From the NCBI GenBank assembly GCA_039889035.1, contig JBDQQY010000005.1, forward strand, positions 310,001 through 374,000: DNA of 64,000 bases, read 5' to 3'. The notes below the pieces were generated by a model. It had not been told where the DNA came from, did no database searches, and saw nothing but the letters and a program-made list of their open reading frames with translations. Position 1 is the first letter of the stretch; the number at the start of each line of letters is the position of its first letter. Below, one piece after another: positions 16,906 to 25,350 of this stretch. The translations under genes and the position numbers were made by a program. This stretch comes from Plantactinospora sp039889035 (lineage in GTDB: Bacteria; Actinomycetota; Actinomycetes; Mycobacteriales; Micromonosporaceae).

Positions 16906-19191
16906 GTGCTCAGACCCCGCTCGCCGCACACCGCCCCGCTCGCCGCCGTCGCGGTCGCGGCCCTGGCCGCCACCGTGCTGACCGCACCCGGCGCCGCGTC
17001 CGCCGCCGACGAGGCACCGGAACAGATCGTCAACGGCACCTTCGACAGCGGACACGCCCCCTGGTGGGGCACTGCCAACCTCACCCTCGACTCCAGCACC
17101 GGGCAGCTCTGCACCGAGGTGCCCGGCGGCACGGTCAACCCCTGGGACGTGATCATCGGCCAGGACAACATCGCGCTGGTCGCCGGTGAGTCGTACGAGT
17201 TCCGGTTCTTCGGCCGGGCCACCCCGAACAAGGTCGGCCGGGCACTGGTGCAGTTGCCGGTCGACCCGTACACGCAGTACCTCTCGGCCAGCCCCGAGCT
17301 GAGCGTCTCCGGCAACGAGTACCGCTACACCTTCACCTCCCCGGTCGACCTGCCGAACGCCCAGGTCGCCTTCCAACTCGGCGGCAGCGCCGAGCCGTGG
17401 ACGGTCTGCCTGGACGACGTCTCGCTGACCGGCGGCGCCGAGCCGGACGTCTACGTCCCGGACACCGGCCCGAGAGTCCGGGTCAACCAGGTCGGCTACC
17501 TGCCGGAGGGGCCGAAGAACGCCACCGTGGTCACCGAGGCGACCGATCCGCTGCCGTTCCAGCTCCGCGACGGTGCCGGCCGGCTCGTCAAGCAGGGCCG
17601 GACGACACCGCGCGGCCTGGACCGCTCCTCCGGGCAGCACGTGCACACCATCGACTTCGGGCACTTCACCCGCCCCGGCACCGGCTACACGCTGACCGCC
17701 GACGGCGAGACCAGCCGGCCGTTCGACATCGGCGCCGACTTCTACGAACAGCTTCGCACCGACGCGCTGAAGTTCTACTACACCCAGCGCAGCGGCACCG
17801 AGATCTCCGACGCGCTCCGGCCCGGCTACGGCCGCCCGGCCGGACACGTCGGGGTGGCGCCCAACCAGGGCGACACGGCGGTGCCCTGCCAGCCCGGCGT
17901 CTGCGACTACACCCTGGACGTCTCCGGCGGCTGGTACGACGCCGGCGACCACGGCAAGTACGTGGTCAACGGCGGCATCTCGGTGCACCAGCTGATGAGC
18001 GAGTACGAGCGCTCGATCCGGGCCGGCACCGGCGAGCCGTGGCGGCTCGGCGACCGGACCCTGGCACTGCCGGAGAGCGGCAACCGGGTGCCGGACATCC
18101 TCGACGAGGCGCGTTGGGAGCAGGAGTTCCTGCTCAGCATGCAGGTGCCGGCCGGAAAGCCGCTGGCCGGGATGGCCCACCACAAGATCCACGACGACTC
18201 GTGGACCGGGCTGCCGCTGCTGCCACACCTGGACGACAAACGGCGCGAACTGCACCCGCCGTCCACCGCCGCCACGCTCAACCTGGCTGCCACCGCCGCA
18301 CAGGCGGCGCGGGTCTTCAAGCCGTACGACCGCAGGTTCGCCGAGCGGAACCTGGCCGCCGCGAAGACGGCCTGGGCCGCCGCCAGGGCCAACCCCGAGC
18401 GGTACGCCGACCCGGCCGACGCCAACGGCGGCGGCGCGTACAACGACGCCGACGTCACCGACGAGTTCTACTGGGCCGCCGCCGAGCTGTACCTGAGCAC
18501 CGGGGCGAAGGAGTACCGCGACTTCGTGCTCGCCTCGCCGCACCACACCGGCGACGTCTGGCGGGAGCGGGGGATGGACTGGGGCAACACCGCCGCGCTC
18601 GGCCGGCTGCAACTGGCGACGGTGCCGAACAACCTGCCGGACCGGGCCCGGGTACGCGCCTCGGTCGCCCAGGGCGCGGACCGCTACCTGGCCACCCTCC
18701 AGGCGCACCCGTACGGCATCCCGTACAACCCGTCGGACAACCTCTTCGACTGGGGCTCCAACAACCTGATCGTCAACAACGCCATCGTGCTGGCCACCGC
18801 GTTCGACCTGACCGGCAAGGACCGCTACCGGGACGGGGTGTTGCAGACGATGGACTACATCTTCGGCCGCAACGCGCTGAACCAGTCGTACGTCACCGGC
18901 TACGGCGAGGTGGCCTCGCGAAACCAGCACAGCCGCTGGTACGCCCGCCAGCTCAACCCCGACCTGCCCAACCCGCCCCGGGGGACCCTCTCCGGCGGCC
19001 CGAACTCGGCCATCCAGGACCCGGTCGCCCAGCAGAAGCTGCGCGGCTGCGCGCCGCAGTTCTGCTACATCGACGACATCGAGTCCTGGGCGACGAACGA
19101 GCTGACCATCAACTGGAACGCACCGCTGTCCTGGATCGCCGCCTTCATCGCCGACCAGGACAACGGCGACGCCCGCAACCACCGGCACTGA
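16906..19191 (+). CDS. Secreted GH9 cellulase with N-terminal CBM4/9
   Basis: The 761-residue protein has a signal peptide (VLRPRSPHTAPLAAVAVAAL, cleavage after ASA near residue 33). A CBM4/9-type carbohydrate-binding module spans about 36-175 (EQIVNGTFDSGHAPWWGTAN to VCLDDVSLTGG). A CelD-type Ig domain starts near RVRVNQVGYLPEGPKNA, and a GH9 catalytic domain spans about 280-755. The catalytic base region GGWYDAGDHGKY has Asp345 and Asp348; the acid lies in ESWATNELTINWNAPLSW (Glu732). The enzyme hydrolyses beta-1,4-glucan outside the cell. GTG 16906 is preceded by GGAAGGA. A CebR-like box upstream suggests induction by cello-oligosaccharides. A hairpin follows the gene. Confidence 0.95.
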   Translation: MLRPRSPHTAPLAAVAVAALAATVLTAPGAASAADEAPEQIVNGTFDSGHAPWWGTANLTLDSSTGQLCTEVPGGTVNPWDVIIGQDNIALVAGESYEFRFFGRATPNKVGRALVQLPVDPYTQYLSASPELSVSGNEYRYTFTSPVDLPNAQVAFQLGGSAEPWTVCLDDVSLTGGAEPDVYVPDTGPRVRVNQVGYLPEGPKNATVVTEATDPLPFQLRDGAGRLVKQGRTTPRGLDRSSGQHVHTIDFGHFTRPGTGYTLTADGETSRPFDIGADFYEQLRTDALKFYYTQRSGTEISDALRPGYGRPAGHVGVAPNQGDTAVPCQPGVCDYTLDVSGGWYDAGDHGKYVVNGGISVHQLMSEYERSIRAGTGEPWRLGDRTLALPESGNRVPDILDEARWEQEFLLSMQVPAGKPLAGMAHHKIHDDSWTGLPLLPHLDDKRRELHPPSTAATLNLAATAAQAARVFKPYDRRFAERNLAAAKTAWAAARANPERYADPADANGGGAYNDADVTDEFYWAAAELYLSTGAKEYRDFVLASPHHTGDVWRERGMDWGNTAALGRLQLATVPNNLPDRARVRASVAQGADRYLATLQAHPYGIPYNPSDNLFDWGSNNLIVNNAIVLATAFDLTGKDRYRDGVLQTMDYIFGRNALNQSYVTGYGEVASRNQHSRWYARQLNPDLPNPPRGTLSGGPNSAIQDPVAQQKLRGCAPQFCYIDDIESWATNELTINWNAPLSWIAAFIADQDNGDARNHRH

Positions 19192-19254
19192 CCGCCCGAC
19201 GAGATCTGGCGGAGGCGCCCGGCACACCCGGGCCCTCCGCCCGGCCGGGCGAAG

Positions 19255-19286
19255 CCCCCGGTCGGCGGATCACCGCCGGCCGGGGG
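19255..19286. terminator. Terminator hairpin between convergent genes
   Basis: A 14-bp stem with one G-T pair (19255-19268 with 19273-19286) and an ATCA loop lies between the cellulase stop (19191) and the deacetylase/glycosyltransferase stop (19327). It could serve both transcripts. Confidence 0.75.
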
Positions 19287-19326
19287 CCGCCCCACCGCAC
19301 CTGGCCCGTTGTGGGTCGGTGGGTCC

Positions 19327-21558
19327 TCAACCCGGCCGGCCGGCGCGGACCCGCCGGATCGACCGGTAGCCGTTCGGGTTTCCCGGCCAGTGCGGCGACC
19401 GGTCGGCGGTGCCGGGGTCGACCAACGCCGCCGCCTCGCCGGTCCGGACCATCCGGTGCCAGCGCAGCCGGCTGCCCAGCAGCGCGGTGACCGCCGACTG
19501 GACGACCACCAGATACATCAACTGCCGGTAGACGAGCTGCTGCAACGGCAGGCTCCAGAGCGGACCCAGCCGCTCACCGTCCAGCCACAGCGCGTACGCC
19601 GCCGTACCCGCCTGGACCAGCAGCAGGCCGAGCCAGGCGAGCACGAGATGGCTCCACGGCAGGAAGAAGAGCCCGTAGAGCGCGAACGCGTCGACCGCCG
19701 GACCGGCCAGCGGCAGCAGCACCTGGAAGACGGCGAGGTACGGCAGGGCACGCCGACCCAGCCGCCCACCCGGGCCGCGCTCCACCAGGGCGTGCCGGTG
19801 CTTCCACATCGCCTGCATGGTCCCGTAGCACCAGCGGTAGCGCTGCCGCCACAGTTGGCGCAGCGACCCGGGCGCCTCGGTCCAGGCGATGGCCCGCCCC
19901 TCGTACGGGACCCGCCAGCCGGCGCGCAGCACCGCCATGGTCAGGTCGGTGTCCTCGGCCAGGGTGTCCCCCGGAACGCCACCCACGTCCAGCAGGGCCT
20001 TCCGGCGGAAGGCGCCGATCGCGCCCGGGATGGTGGGCATGCAGTGCAGCACGTCGTACATCCGGCGGTCGAGGTTGAACCCGATGACGTACTCCAGGTG
20101 CTGCCAGCGGCCGAGCAGCCGACGCCGGTTGGCCACCCGGGTGTTGCCGGAGATCGCCCCGACGGAGGGATCGGCGAAGCCCTGGACGAGCCGGTACACC
20201 GTGTCGGGCTGGAACACCGTGTCCCCGTCCACCAGCACCAGCAGGTCGGCCCGGGCGTGCCGGATGCCGGTGTTCAACGCCGCCGGCTTGCCGGCATTGG
20301 CCTGCCGGACCACTCGTACCCCGGGCAGCCGCATCCGTTCCACCACCCCGGCCGTGTCGTCGGTGGAGCCGTCGTCCACCACGATCACCTCGATCGCCGG
20401 GTAGTCGCTGTTCACCAGGGACCACACCGTCGCGCCGATGTTGGCGGCCTCGTTGTACGCCGGCACGATCACCGTCACCGGGGCGAAGAACCGGCCGGCC
20501 GGCCGGGCCCGGGACCGGGCGCGGATCCGCCGCCGGTGCAGCTCGGCGCAGACCACCTGGACCACCAGCCGGGCCAGGCCGAGCACCAGCGCCACGGCGA
20601 GCAGCCAGCTCATCGCGGTGGCCAGCCAGCCGGCACCGGTCTGGGCGTACCGCAGGGCACTGCCGCGCAACCGGTCCCCGGGCGAGGCGGCGACGTCCGA
20701 ACGGGGCGTGCCGAGTCCTTCGGAGACGGTGCTGAACCGGTAGCCCCGGGCGGTCATCTCCGGTAGCAGCCGGTCGAGCGCGGCGACGGTCTGGGACCGG
20801 TCCCCACCCCCGTCGTGCAGCAGCACGACCGCGCCCCGGCCGTCCGCCGGCCGCCGCTGCGGGCCGGTCTGGCCGGCCGGTCCGCCCTCGGCGGCGGCGA
20901 CGATGCGGTCGACACCCGGCCGGCGCCAGTCGACGGTGTCCCGGTCGGCGAGTACGGCGACGTGGCCGGCCCGGGCCGCCGCCCGCAGCGCCCTGGCGTC
21001 GCTCGCGGTCAGGCTGCCCGGCCCGGACGAGTACGGCGGCCGGAAGAGGATCGGGGACCGGCCGGTGGCCCCGGCGACGGCGCTGCGGGTGAGCTGGAGT
21101 TCCAGCTCGCGCCGCCAGTCCGGCAGGGCGGCCACGTCCGGGTGGGTGAAGGTGTGCGAGCCCAGTTCGTGGCCCTCGGCGAGGATCCGCCGGACCAGTT
21201 CCGGGTGCTCGTTGACCCGGGCGCCCACCACGAAGAACGTGGCGTGTGCCCGGTGCCGGCGCAGCACGTCCAGGATCTCGGGGGTCCAGCGCGGGTCCGG
21301 GCCGTCGTCGAAGGTCAGCGCGATCGTGCCGGCAGGCATCGAGCGGCTGACCGGGGTGGGACCGTCGAGCCGGAGGACCGGGCCGGCCCGGGTCAGCTCG
21401 TCGGGGGCCGGCGCCGGCTCCGGCGCGGCCCGCCCGGAACCGCCCCCGGCGATCGCGACGTAACCGTTGAACGACAGCGCGGCGAGCAACACCACGAGGC
21501 CGAGTACCAGCAGGAGCCAGTGTGCCCGGGGATCCCGCCGCGCCACGTGCAGGGCCAT
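19327..21558 (-). CDS. Polysaccharide deacetylase-glycosyltransferase family 2 fusion
   Basis: This 743-residue membrane protein joins two enzymes. After an N-terminal helix (about 14-36) comes a NodB-type deacetylase (about 78-270) with TFDDGPDPRWTP, SHTFTHPD and FRPPYSSGPG. A second membrane segment is near 300-325. A processive GT2 domain follows: VIVPAYNEAANIGATVWSL, VVDDGSTDDT, LVDGDTVFQPDT, EDTDLTMA and the QRYRW motif. Three or four C-terminal helices end the protein. The build suggests synthesis and de-N-acetylation of a beta-linked hexosamine polymer across the membrane, as in poly-N-acetylglucosamine or hyaluronan/cellulose-type synthases. It starts 3 bp after the stop of the Pro-rich gene, so translation is probably coupled. 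Confidence 0.93.
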   Translation of the reverse strand: MALHVARRDPRAHWLLLVLGLVVLLAALSFNGYVAIAGGGSGRAAPEPAPAPDELTRAGPVLRLDGPTPVSRSMPAGTIALTFDDGPDPRWTPEILDVLRRHRAHATFFVVGARVNEHPELVRRILAEGHELGSHTFTHPDVAALPDWRRELELQLTRSAVAGATGRSPILFRPPYSSGPGSLTASDARALRAAARAGHVAVLADRDTVDWRRPGVDRIVAAAEGGPAGQTGPQRRPADGRGAVVLLHDGGGDRSQTVAALDRLLPEMTARGYRFSTVSEGLGTPRSDVAASPGDRLRGSALRYAQTGAGWLATAMSWLLAVALVLGLARLVVQVVCAELHRRRIRARSRARPAGRFFAPVTVIVPAYNEAANIGATVWSLVNSDYPAIEVIVVDDGSTDDTAGVVERMRLPGVRVVRQANAGKPAALNTGIRHARADLLVLVDGDTVFQPDTVYRLVQGFADPSVGAISGNTRVANRRRLLGRWQHLEYVIGFNLDRRMYDVLHCMPTIPGAIGAFRRKALLDVGGVPGDTLAEDTDLTMAVLRAGWRVPYEGRAIAWTEAPGSLRQLWRQRYRWCYGTMQAMWKHRHALVERGPGGRLGRRALPYLAVFQVLLPLAGPAVDAFALYGLFFLPWSHLVLAWLGLLLVQAGTAAYALWLDGERLGPLWSLPLQQLVYRQLMYLVVVQSAVTALLGSRLRWHRMVRTGEAAALVDPGTADRSPHWPGNPNGYRSIRRVRAGRPG

Positions 21559-21561
21559 CGG

Positions 21562-22212
21562 TCAGCCCACCGCTGCCGGCGACCGACGGGATTTGCCCGG
21601 CTTGTCGGTACCGGCCGGGTTGCCCGGTGACGGGTTGCGGTGCAGGTCACCCTGTCCGGGGCGATCGGTCGCCGTCGGCGCCCCGGGTGGCGAGGCCGGG
21701 CGGGCGCTCGGGTTCGCCGGACGGGCCGTACCGGCCGGTGCCGGGGCTGTCCGCGCCGGCCCGCCGGTCGGGCTGGCCGGTGCGCCGTTCTCGGACCGGC
21801 CCGTCCCGGCCTCGTCCCGCAGGTGTCCGCTGCCCGTGTCCGGCCAACCCGGCACCGCGACCGACCCGCCGGTCAGCAGCCCGACCGCGAGCAGCCCGAG
21901 GCTGACCAGCAGGCCGGCGCCGAGGGCGACACCGGCGAGCACGGCGACCCGGCGCCGTCGACCGGTCCGGTCCACGAAGATCGGCCGGACCCGGGACGCC
22001 AGGTGGCTCGGGGCGCTCGACTGACCCGGGTCGGCCGGCTGGACGGGAGTGGCCTGGCCGGGATTCCAGGTGGCGGTCCCACCGGCCGCCGCAGGGAGCC
22101 GGAGGTCCAGCGGGTCCGGGTTCGACGGCGGCGGAACCCGCCCGTCGCGGGGCAGGCGTTCGGCGACGGGCGGGTCGAGCCGGCGGGAATTCTGATTTCT
22201 CATCTCGTGCAC
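21562..22212 (-). CDS. Pro-rich single-pass membrane protein
   Basis: This 216-residue protein has no family I recognise. About 95 N-terminal residues are polar and Pro-rich, one membrane helix follows (VAVLAGVALGAGLLVSLGLL), and about 100 extracellular residues are Pro/Ala/Gly/Thr-rich and probably disordered. The start may be GTG 22212 or ATG 22203. It lies 51 bp after the M28 peptidase gene and 3 bp before the deacetylase/glycosyltransferase gene, all on the minus strand, so it is likely an accessory of the polysaccharide machinery, perhaps a wall-spanning spacer. That role is inference from position. Confidence 0.75.
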   Translation of the reverse strand: MHEMRNQNSRRLDPPVAERLPRDGRVPPPSNPDPLDLRLPAAAGGTATWNPGQATPVQPADPGQSSAPSHLASRVRPIFVDRTGRRRRVAVLAGVALGAGLLVSLGLLAVGLLTGGSVAVPGWPDTGSGHLRDEAGTGRSENGAPASPTGGPARTAPAPAGTARPANPSARPASPPGAPTATDRPGQGDLHRNPSPGNPAGTDKPGKSRRSPAAVG

Positions 22213-22263
22213 TAGAGCGTCGGGCCCGCCCCCGGTGTCACATCCCCCGAACCGGAGATCGGC

Positions 22264-24690
22264 TCAGAGCGGGTAGGTCCGGGCCACCGCGACCAGTTCG
22301 GAGCTGTGCGATCCGACGATGCCGACGCCGGGCGGGCGCGGACGGAAGCCGGGCAGTCCGGCGAGGCCGTCGCTGGCATCCATCGCCCGCAGCCGTACCG
22401 GGCCGCCCCCGGCCGGGCGGAGCCGCAACTCGATCTCGATCCCCTCGGCCGGCGGGGCGTGGAAGACCACACCGAACGGCTCCCGGCCGTCGACCCGGAC
22501 CTCCCGGCCGGCGACCCGGGCCGAGACGACGGCGGCGGTCGCCGGGTCGACGTGCAGCGCGGCGAACCGCACCGGGCGCTGTGGGACCAGCCGGACCCGC
22601 AGCGTACGGACGCCGGGCCCGGTGACGTCGGAGAGCGGGTCGAGCCGGGGCGGGGGCAGGGCGGCGGGTTCGGCCGGGCCGGTGCGCAGTTCCTCGTCGC
22701 CGAAGACCGGGAAGGTGTCGCCGATCCGGGTCGGGCCGTCGACGTACCGGTCGGTCCAGGGCTGCGGGTCGGTCTCCTCGCTGAGCCAGCGGGCGGTGCC
22801 GGTGTCGGCGTCCAGCGCGTACATCAGGTGGGTCGGCACCGGATGCGCGGCGTCGAACCGGTCGACCACCAGGCCGGTCCCGGCGCACAGCACGGCGCCG
22901 AGCAGCGCGGCCAGCGCGGGTAGCGCGCCGCGCCGCCGGGCCCGGAGCGCCGCCATCCCGCGCTGGCCGCCGGCCACCGGGTGCAGCAGGTCCACCACGG
23001 GCAGCGCGGCCAGCCCGAGCAGCACCGTGAAGAGCGCGCCGACTCCGCCCATCGCCATGCCGAGCGCCGGAAAGAGCAGTACGACGGTGGGGAGCAGCAC
23101 GAGTACCCCGACCGCCGCGCCGCCGGTCACCGCGACCACCGCCCACGGGCCGTCCCGGCGTACGGCCAGGGCCACCAGCCCGGCCAGCACGCCGGCCAGG
23201 GCCGGCAGGGTGGTCAGGTACGCCCCGCCGGGGGCCACGGCGGCGAGCAGCACCCCGAGTACGGCCAGCCAGCCCAGCCCGCCGACGGCGAGCGCCGCCG
23301 GCCCGGTACGCCGACGGGTCAGCGCGTACCAGCCGAACAGCACCGCGGCGGCGAGCGCCACCACCGCCAGCCGATACCAGAGTGGACGGTACGGGTCGAG
23401 CAGCGTCGCGTAGCCCGGCCGGATCGCGGTGATGGCGGCCCAGAGCAGTTGCGCCCCGACCGGGGCGACCACGATCGGCAGCAGTGCCAGCCCGAACCCG
23501 GCGGCGAGCCGGGGCCACGAGGCGCGCCCCCGCCGCCGGACGGCCCAGCCGAGTACCCCGACCCCGGCCAGCGCCAGCAGCGCGAGCGGCACGGTGAGCC
23601 AGCCGGGATACCGGGCCAGCCCGCCGGGCACCGGGAAGTAGGTGGCGTCCCCGTCGGCGGCCAGCCGGGTCAGGTCGACCGCGCCGAACTCCCGGGCCAG
23701 CCCGAGCGCGTTCGCGCCGTGCTGTTGCAGGCTGCCCCGGTCGACGCTGGCCGGGGTGTCCAGCGGGGTGTGGTAGAGCGCGGCGCCGTCGATGTAGGCG
23801 GCGTTCAGCCCGGTGAAGCCGTGGTCGAGGAAGGCGGTGAAGTCGGTGTCGTTGGGCAGCAGCCGGTAGATCTCGACCGCGAACGAGGTCCCCACCGGGT
23901 ACGGCGCGGCCCGGCCGAAGACCTCCACCAGGCCGGCGTTGCGCAGCGAGGTCTCGAACATGATCACTGGACCGGTGCTGCCCCGCGCCTCCAGGTTGAG
24001 CACCACGCCGCCGTCGGCGGCCAGCGGATGGTCGGCGGCGAACGCCGAGGCGCCGCAGAGGCAGGCCTCCTCGGCGTCGGTGAAGACCAGCACGACGTCG
24101 TTGCGCGGGCGTTCCCCCGAGGTCAGCGCGCGGGCCACCTCCAGCAGTGCCGAGGTGCCGGCCCCGTCGTCGTTGCCGCCCGGGCCGACCTGTACCGAGT
24201 CGTAGTGGGCGACCAGGAAGATCCGGCCGGTGGGGTCGGTGCCGGGGATCCGGGCGACCACGTTGCGTACCCGGGCCAGCGTCGCCCCGCCCGCGCCGCC
24301 GCTGAGCTGCCCCGCCTCCTCGGCCACGGTGTCCTGGAGTTCCGGGGTGAGACCGAGACCACGCAGGGTGCTCTCCAGATGACCCCGTACCCGCTCCGCG
24401 GCCGGGCTGCCGGCGGCGTGCGGCTCCGCCGCGACCGTCCGGAGATGCTGGTACGCCCGCTCCGCACTGAACTCGTCGGCCGGCGCGTCGAGGCCGGCCG
24501 GGCGCGGCGTACCCACCCCGAGCACGGTGACCGCACCGACCGCCGCCAGCGCGGCCAGGGCCGCCAGCGCGGCCGGCAACCGGCGCCGGGGTCGGGCCAG
24601 CGCCCGATCGGAGGCGGGCAGGAGGGTGGTCACGGAGGGTGTGTCGGGCGGCGGCGGATCGGCGGGGGAGTGGTGGTCAGGGGCGGGCAC
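22264..24690 (-). CDS. M28 family zinc aminopeptidase with C-terminal membrane domain
   Basis: The 808-residue protein begins with a cytoplasmic Pro-rich stretch and a helix (about 35-57). An extracellular M28 peptidase domain (about 75-335) follows, with the zinc ligands and catalytic residues in VAHYDSVQVG, GGNDDGAGTSALLE, VFTDAEEACLCGASAF, LNLEARGSTG and ALYHTPLDTP. Then come about eight membrane helices (about 360-610) and an external domain of about 190 residues. This resembles the ER-metallopeptidase (Fxna) build found in bacteria. GTG 24690 is chosen because GGAGG lies five bases upstream; the much longer open frame beyond it is antisense to other genes. It heads the operon with the Pro-rich and deacetylase/glycosyltransferase genes. 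Confidence 0.9.
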   Translation of the reverse strand: MPAPDHHSPADPPPPDTPSVTTLLPASDRALARPRRRLPAALAALAALAAVGAVTVLGVGTPRPAGLDAPADEFSAERAYQHLRTVAAEPHAAGSPAAERVRGHLESTLRGLGLTPELQDTVAEEAGQLSGGAGGATLARVRNVVARIPGTDPTGRIFLVAHYDSVQVGPGGNDDGAGTSALLEVARALTSGERPRNDVVLVFTDAEEACLCGASAFAADHPLAADGGVVLNLEARGSTGPVIMFETSLRNAGLVEVFGRAAPYPVGTSFAVEIYRLLPNDTDFTAFLDHGFTGLNAAYIDGAALYHTPLDTPASVDRGSLQQHGANALGLAREFGAVDLTRLAADGDATYFPVPGGLARYPGWLTVPLALLALAGVGVLGWAVRRRGRASWPRLAAGFGLALLPIVVAPVGAQLLWAAITAIRPGYATLLDPYRPLWYRLAVVALAAAVLFGWYALTRRRTGPAALAVGGLGWLAVLGVLLAAVAPGGAYLTTLPALAGVLAGLVALAVRRDGPWAVVAVTGGAAVGVLVLLPTVVLLFPALGMAMGGVGALFTVLLGLAALPVVDLLHPVAGGQRGMAALRARRRGALPALAALLGAVLCAGTGLVVDRFDAAHPVPTHLMYALDADTGTARWLSEETDPQPWTDRYVDGPTRIGDTFPVFGDEELRTGPAEPAALPPPRLDPLSDVTGPGVRTLRVRLVPQRPVRFAALHVDPATAAVVSARVAGREVRVDGREPFGVVFHAPPAEGIEIELRLRPAGGGPVRLRAMDASDGLAGLPGFRPRPPGVGIVGSHSSELVAVARTYPL

Positions 24691-24792
24691 GGGTGCCTCC
24701 AGGGGTCGGCAGCGAATGCCATCATCGCGGTTCACCCGCTCCCCGCCCGGCCGGGTCACCCTGCTGGCAGCCGGTCGCATAGCGTGATACGC

Positions 24793-25155
24793 ATGTCCAC
24801 GTACCGAGTGACCGATCCCGTCGCCGTGCTGCGCGACTTCGTCGCGCGGGTGGCGCCGTACGACCCCGAGCCGGATGCCGCCCCGGTCGGCGTCGTCGAT
24901 GTCCGGTCCGCCGGGGAGACCGGGACGGTCCCACTCACCCCGCACCTGGCCCGGGCCCTGGCCGAGGCCTTGGCCGGCTACCGGGACCCGGCCGACCGGG
25001 GCCGCTGCGCGGGTTGCGGTGGCCGGCGGCTGGACGAAAACCTGCACTGCCTCGACTGCGGGCGGCTGCACGGGGTGCTCGGTGCGGTGCTCGCGCACCA
25101 GGCGGAACAGGTGCGGCTGCGGGACCCGGCCGGCTCGGCGGAAGCCCCGCGGTGA
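24793..25155 (+). CDS. Small protein with a CxxC-CxxC zinc-ribbon-like motif
   Basis: The 120-residue protein is not in a family I can name. Its first 80 residues have predicted helix-strand order (TDPVAVLRDFVARVAPYDPE, PVGVVDVRSA, ARALAEALAGYRDP). Residues about 78-98 hold RCAGCGGRRLDENLHCLDC, two CxxC knuckles that should bind zinc. ATG 24793 is preferred; a GTG nine bases upstream is also in frame. It is divergent from the M28 gene across 102 bp, and the phosphatase gene of the signalling operon starts about 200 bp downstream, so co-transcription is possible but not evident. Confidence 0.72.
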   Translation: MSTYRVTDPVAVLRDFVARVAPYDPEPDAAPVGVVDVRSAGETGTVPLTPHLARALAEALAGYRDPADRGRCAGCGGRRLDENLHCLDCGRLHGVLGAVLAHQAEQVRLRDPAGSAEAPR

Positions 25156-25350
25156 CGCCGTGCCGCCGTGTCGGCGCGACCTGTGTTGTGTGGCAGCGTT
25201 GGGTGGTACAGGATCGGCGCGGATCGCCGTTGTGGGCGCGGGCCGGACACGACCGGACGGGCACGAAGGGCCCGCTGACGGGGCGGTTCGGTCGTGACGG
25301 TGAGGGACGGAGCGAGGAGGCGTCGTGACCGGATGGAGGGGGACGGACCG

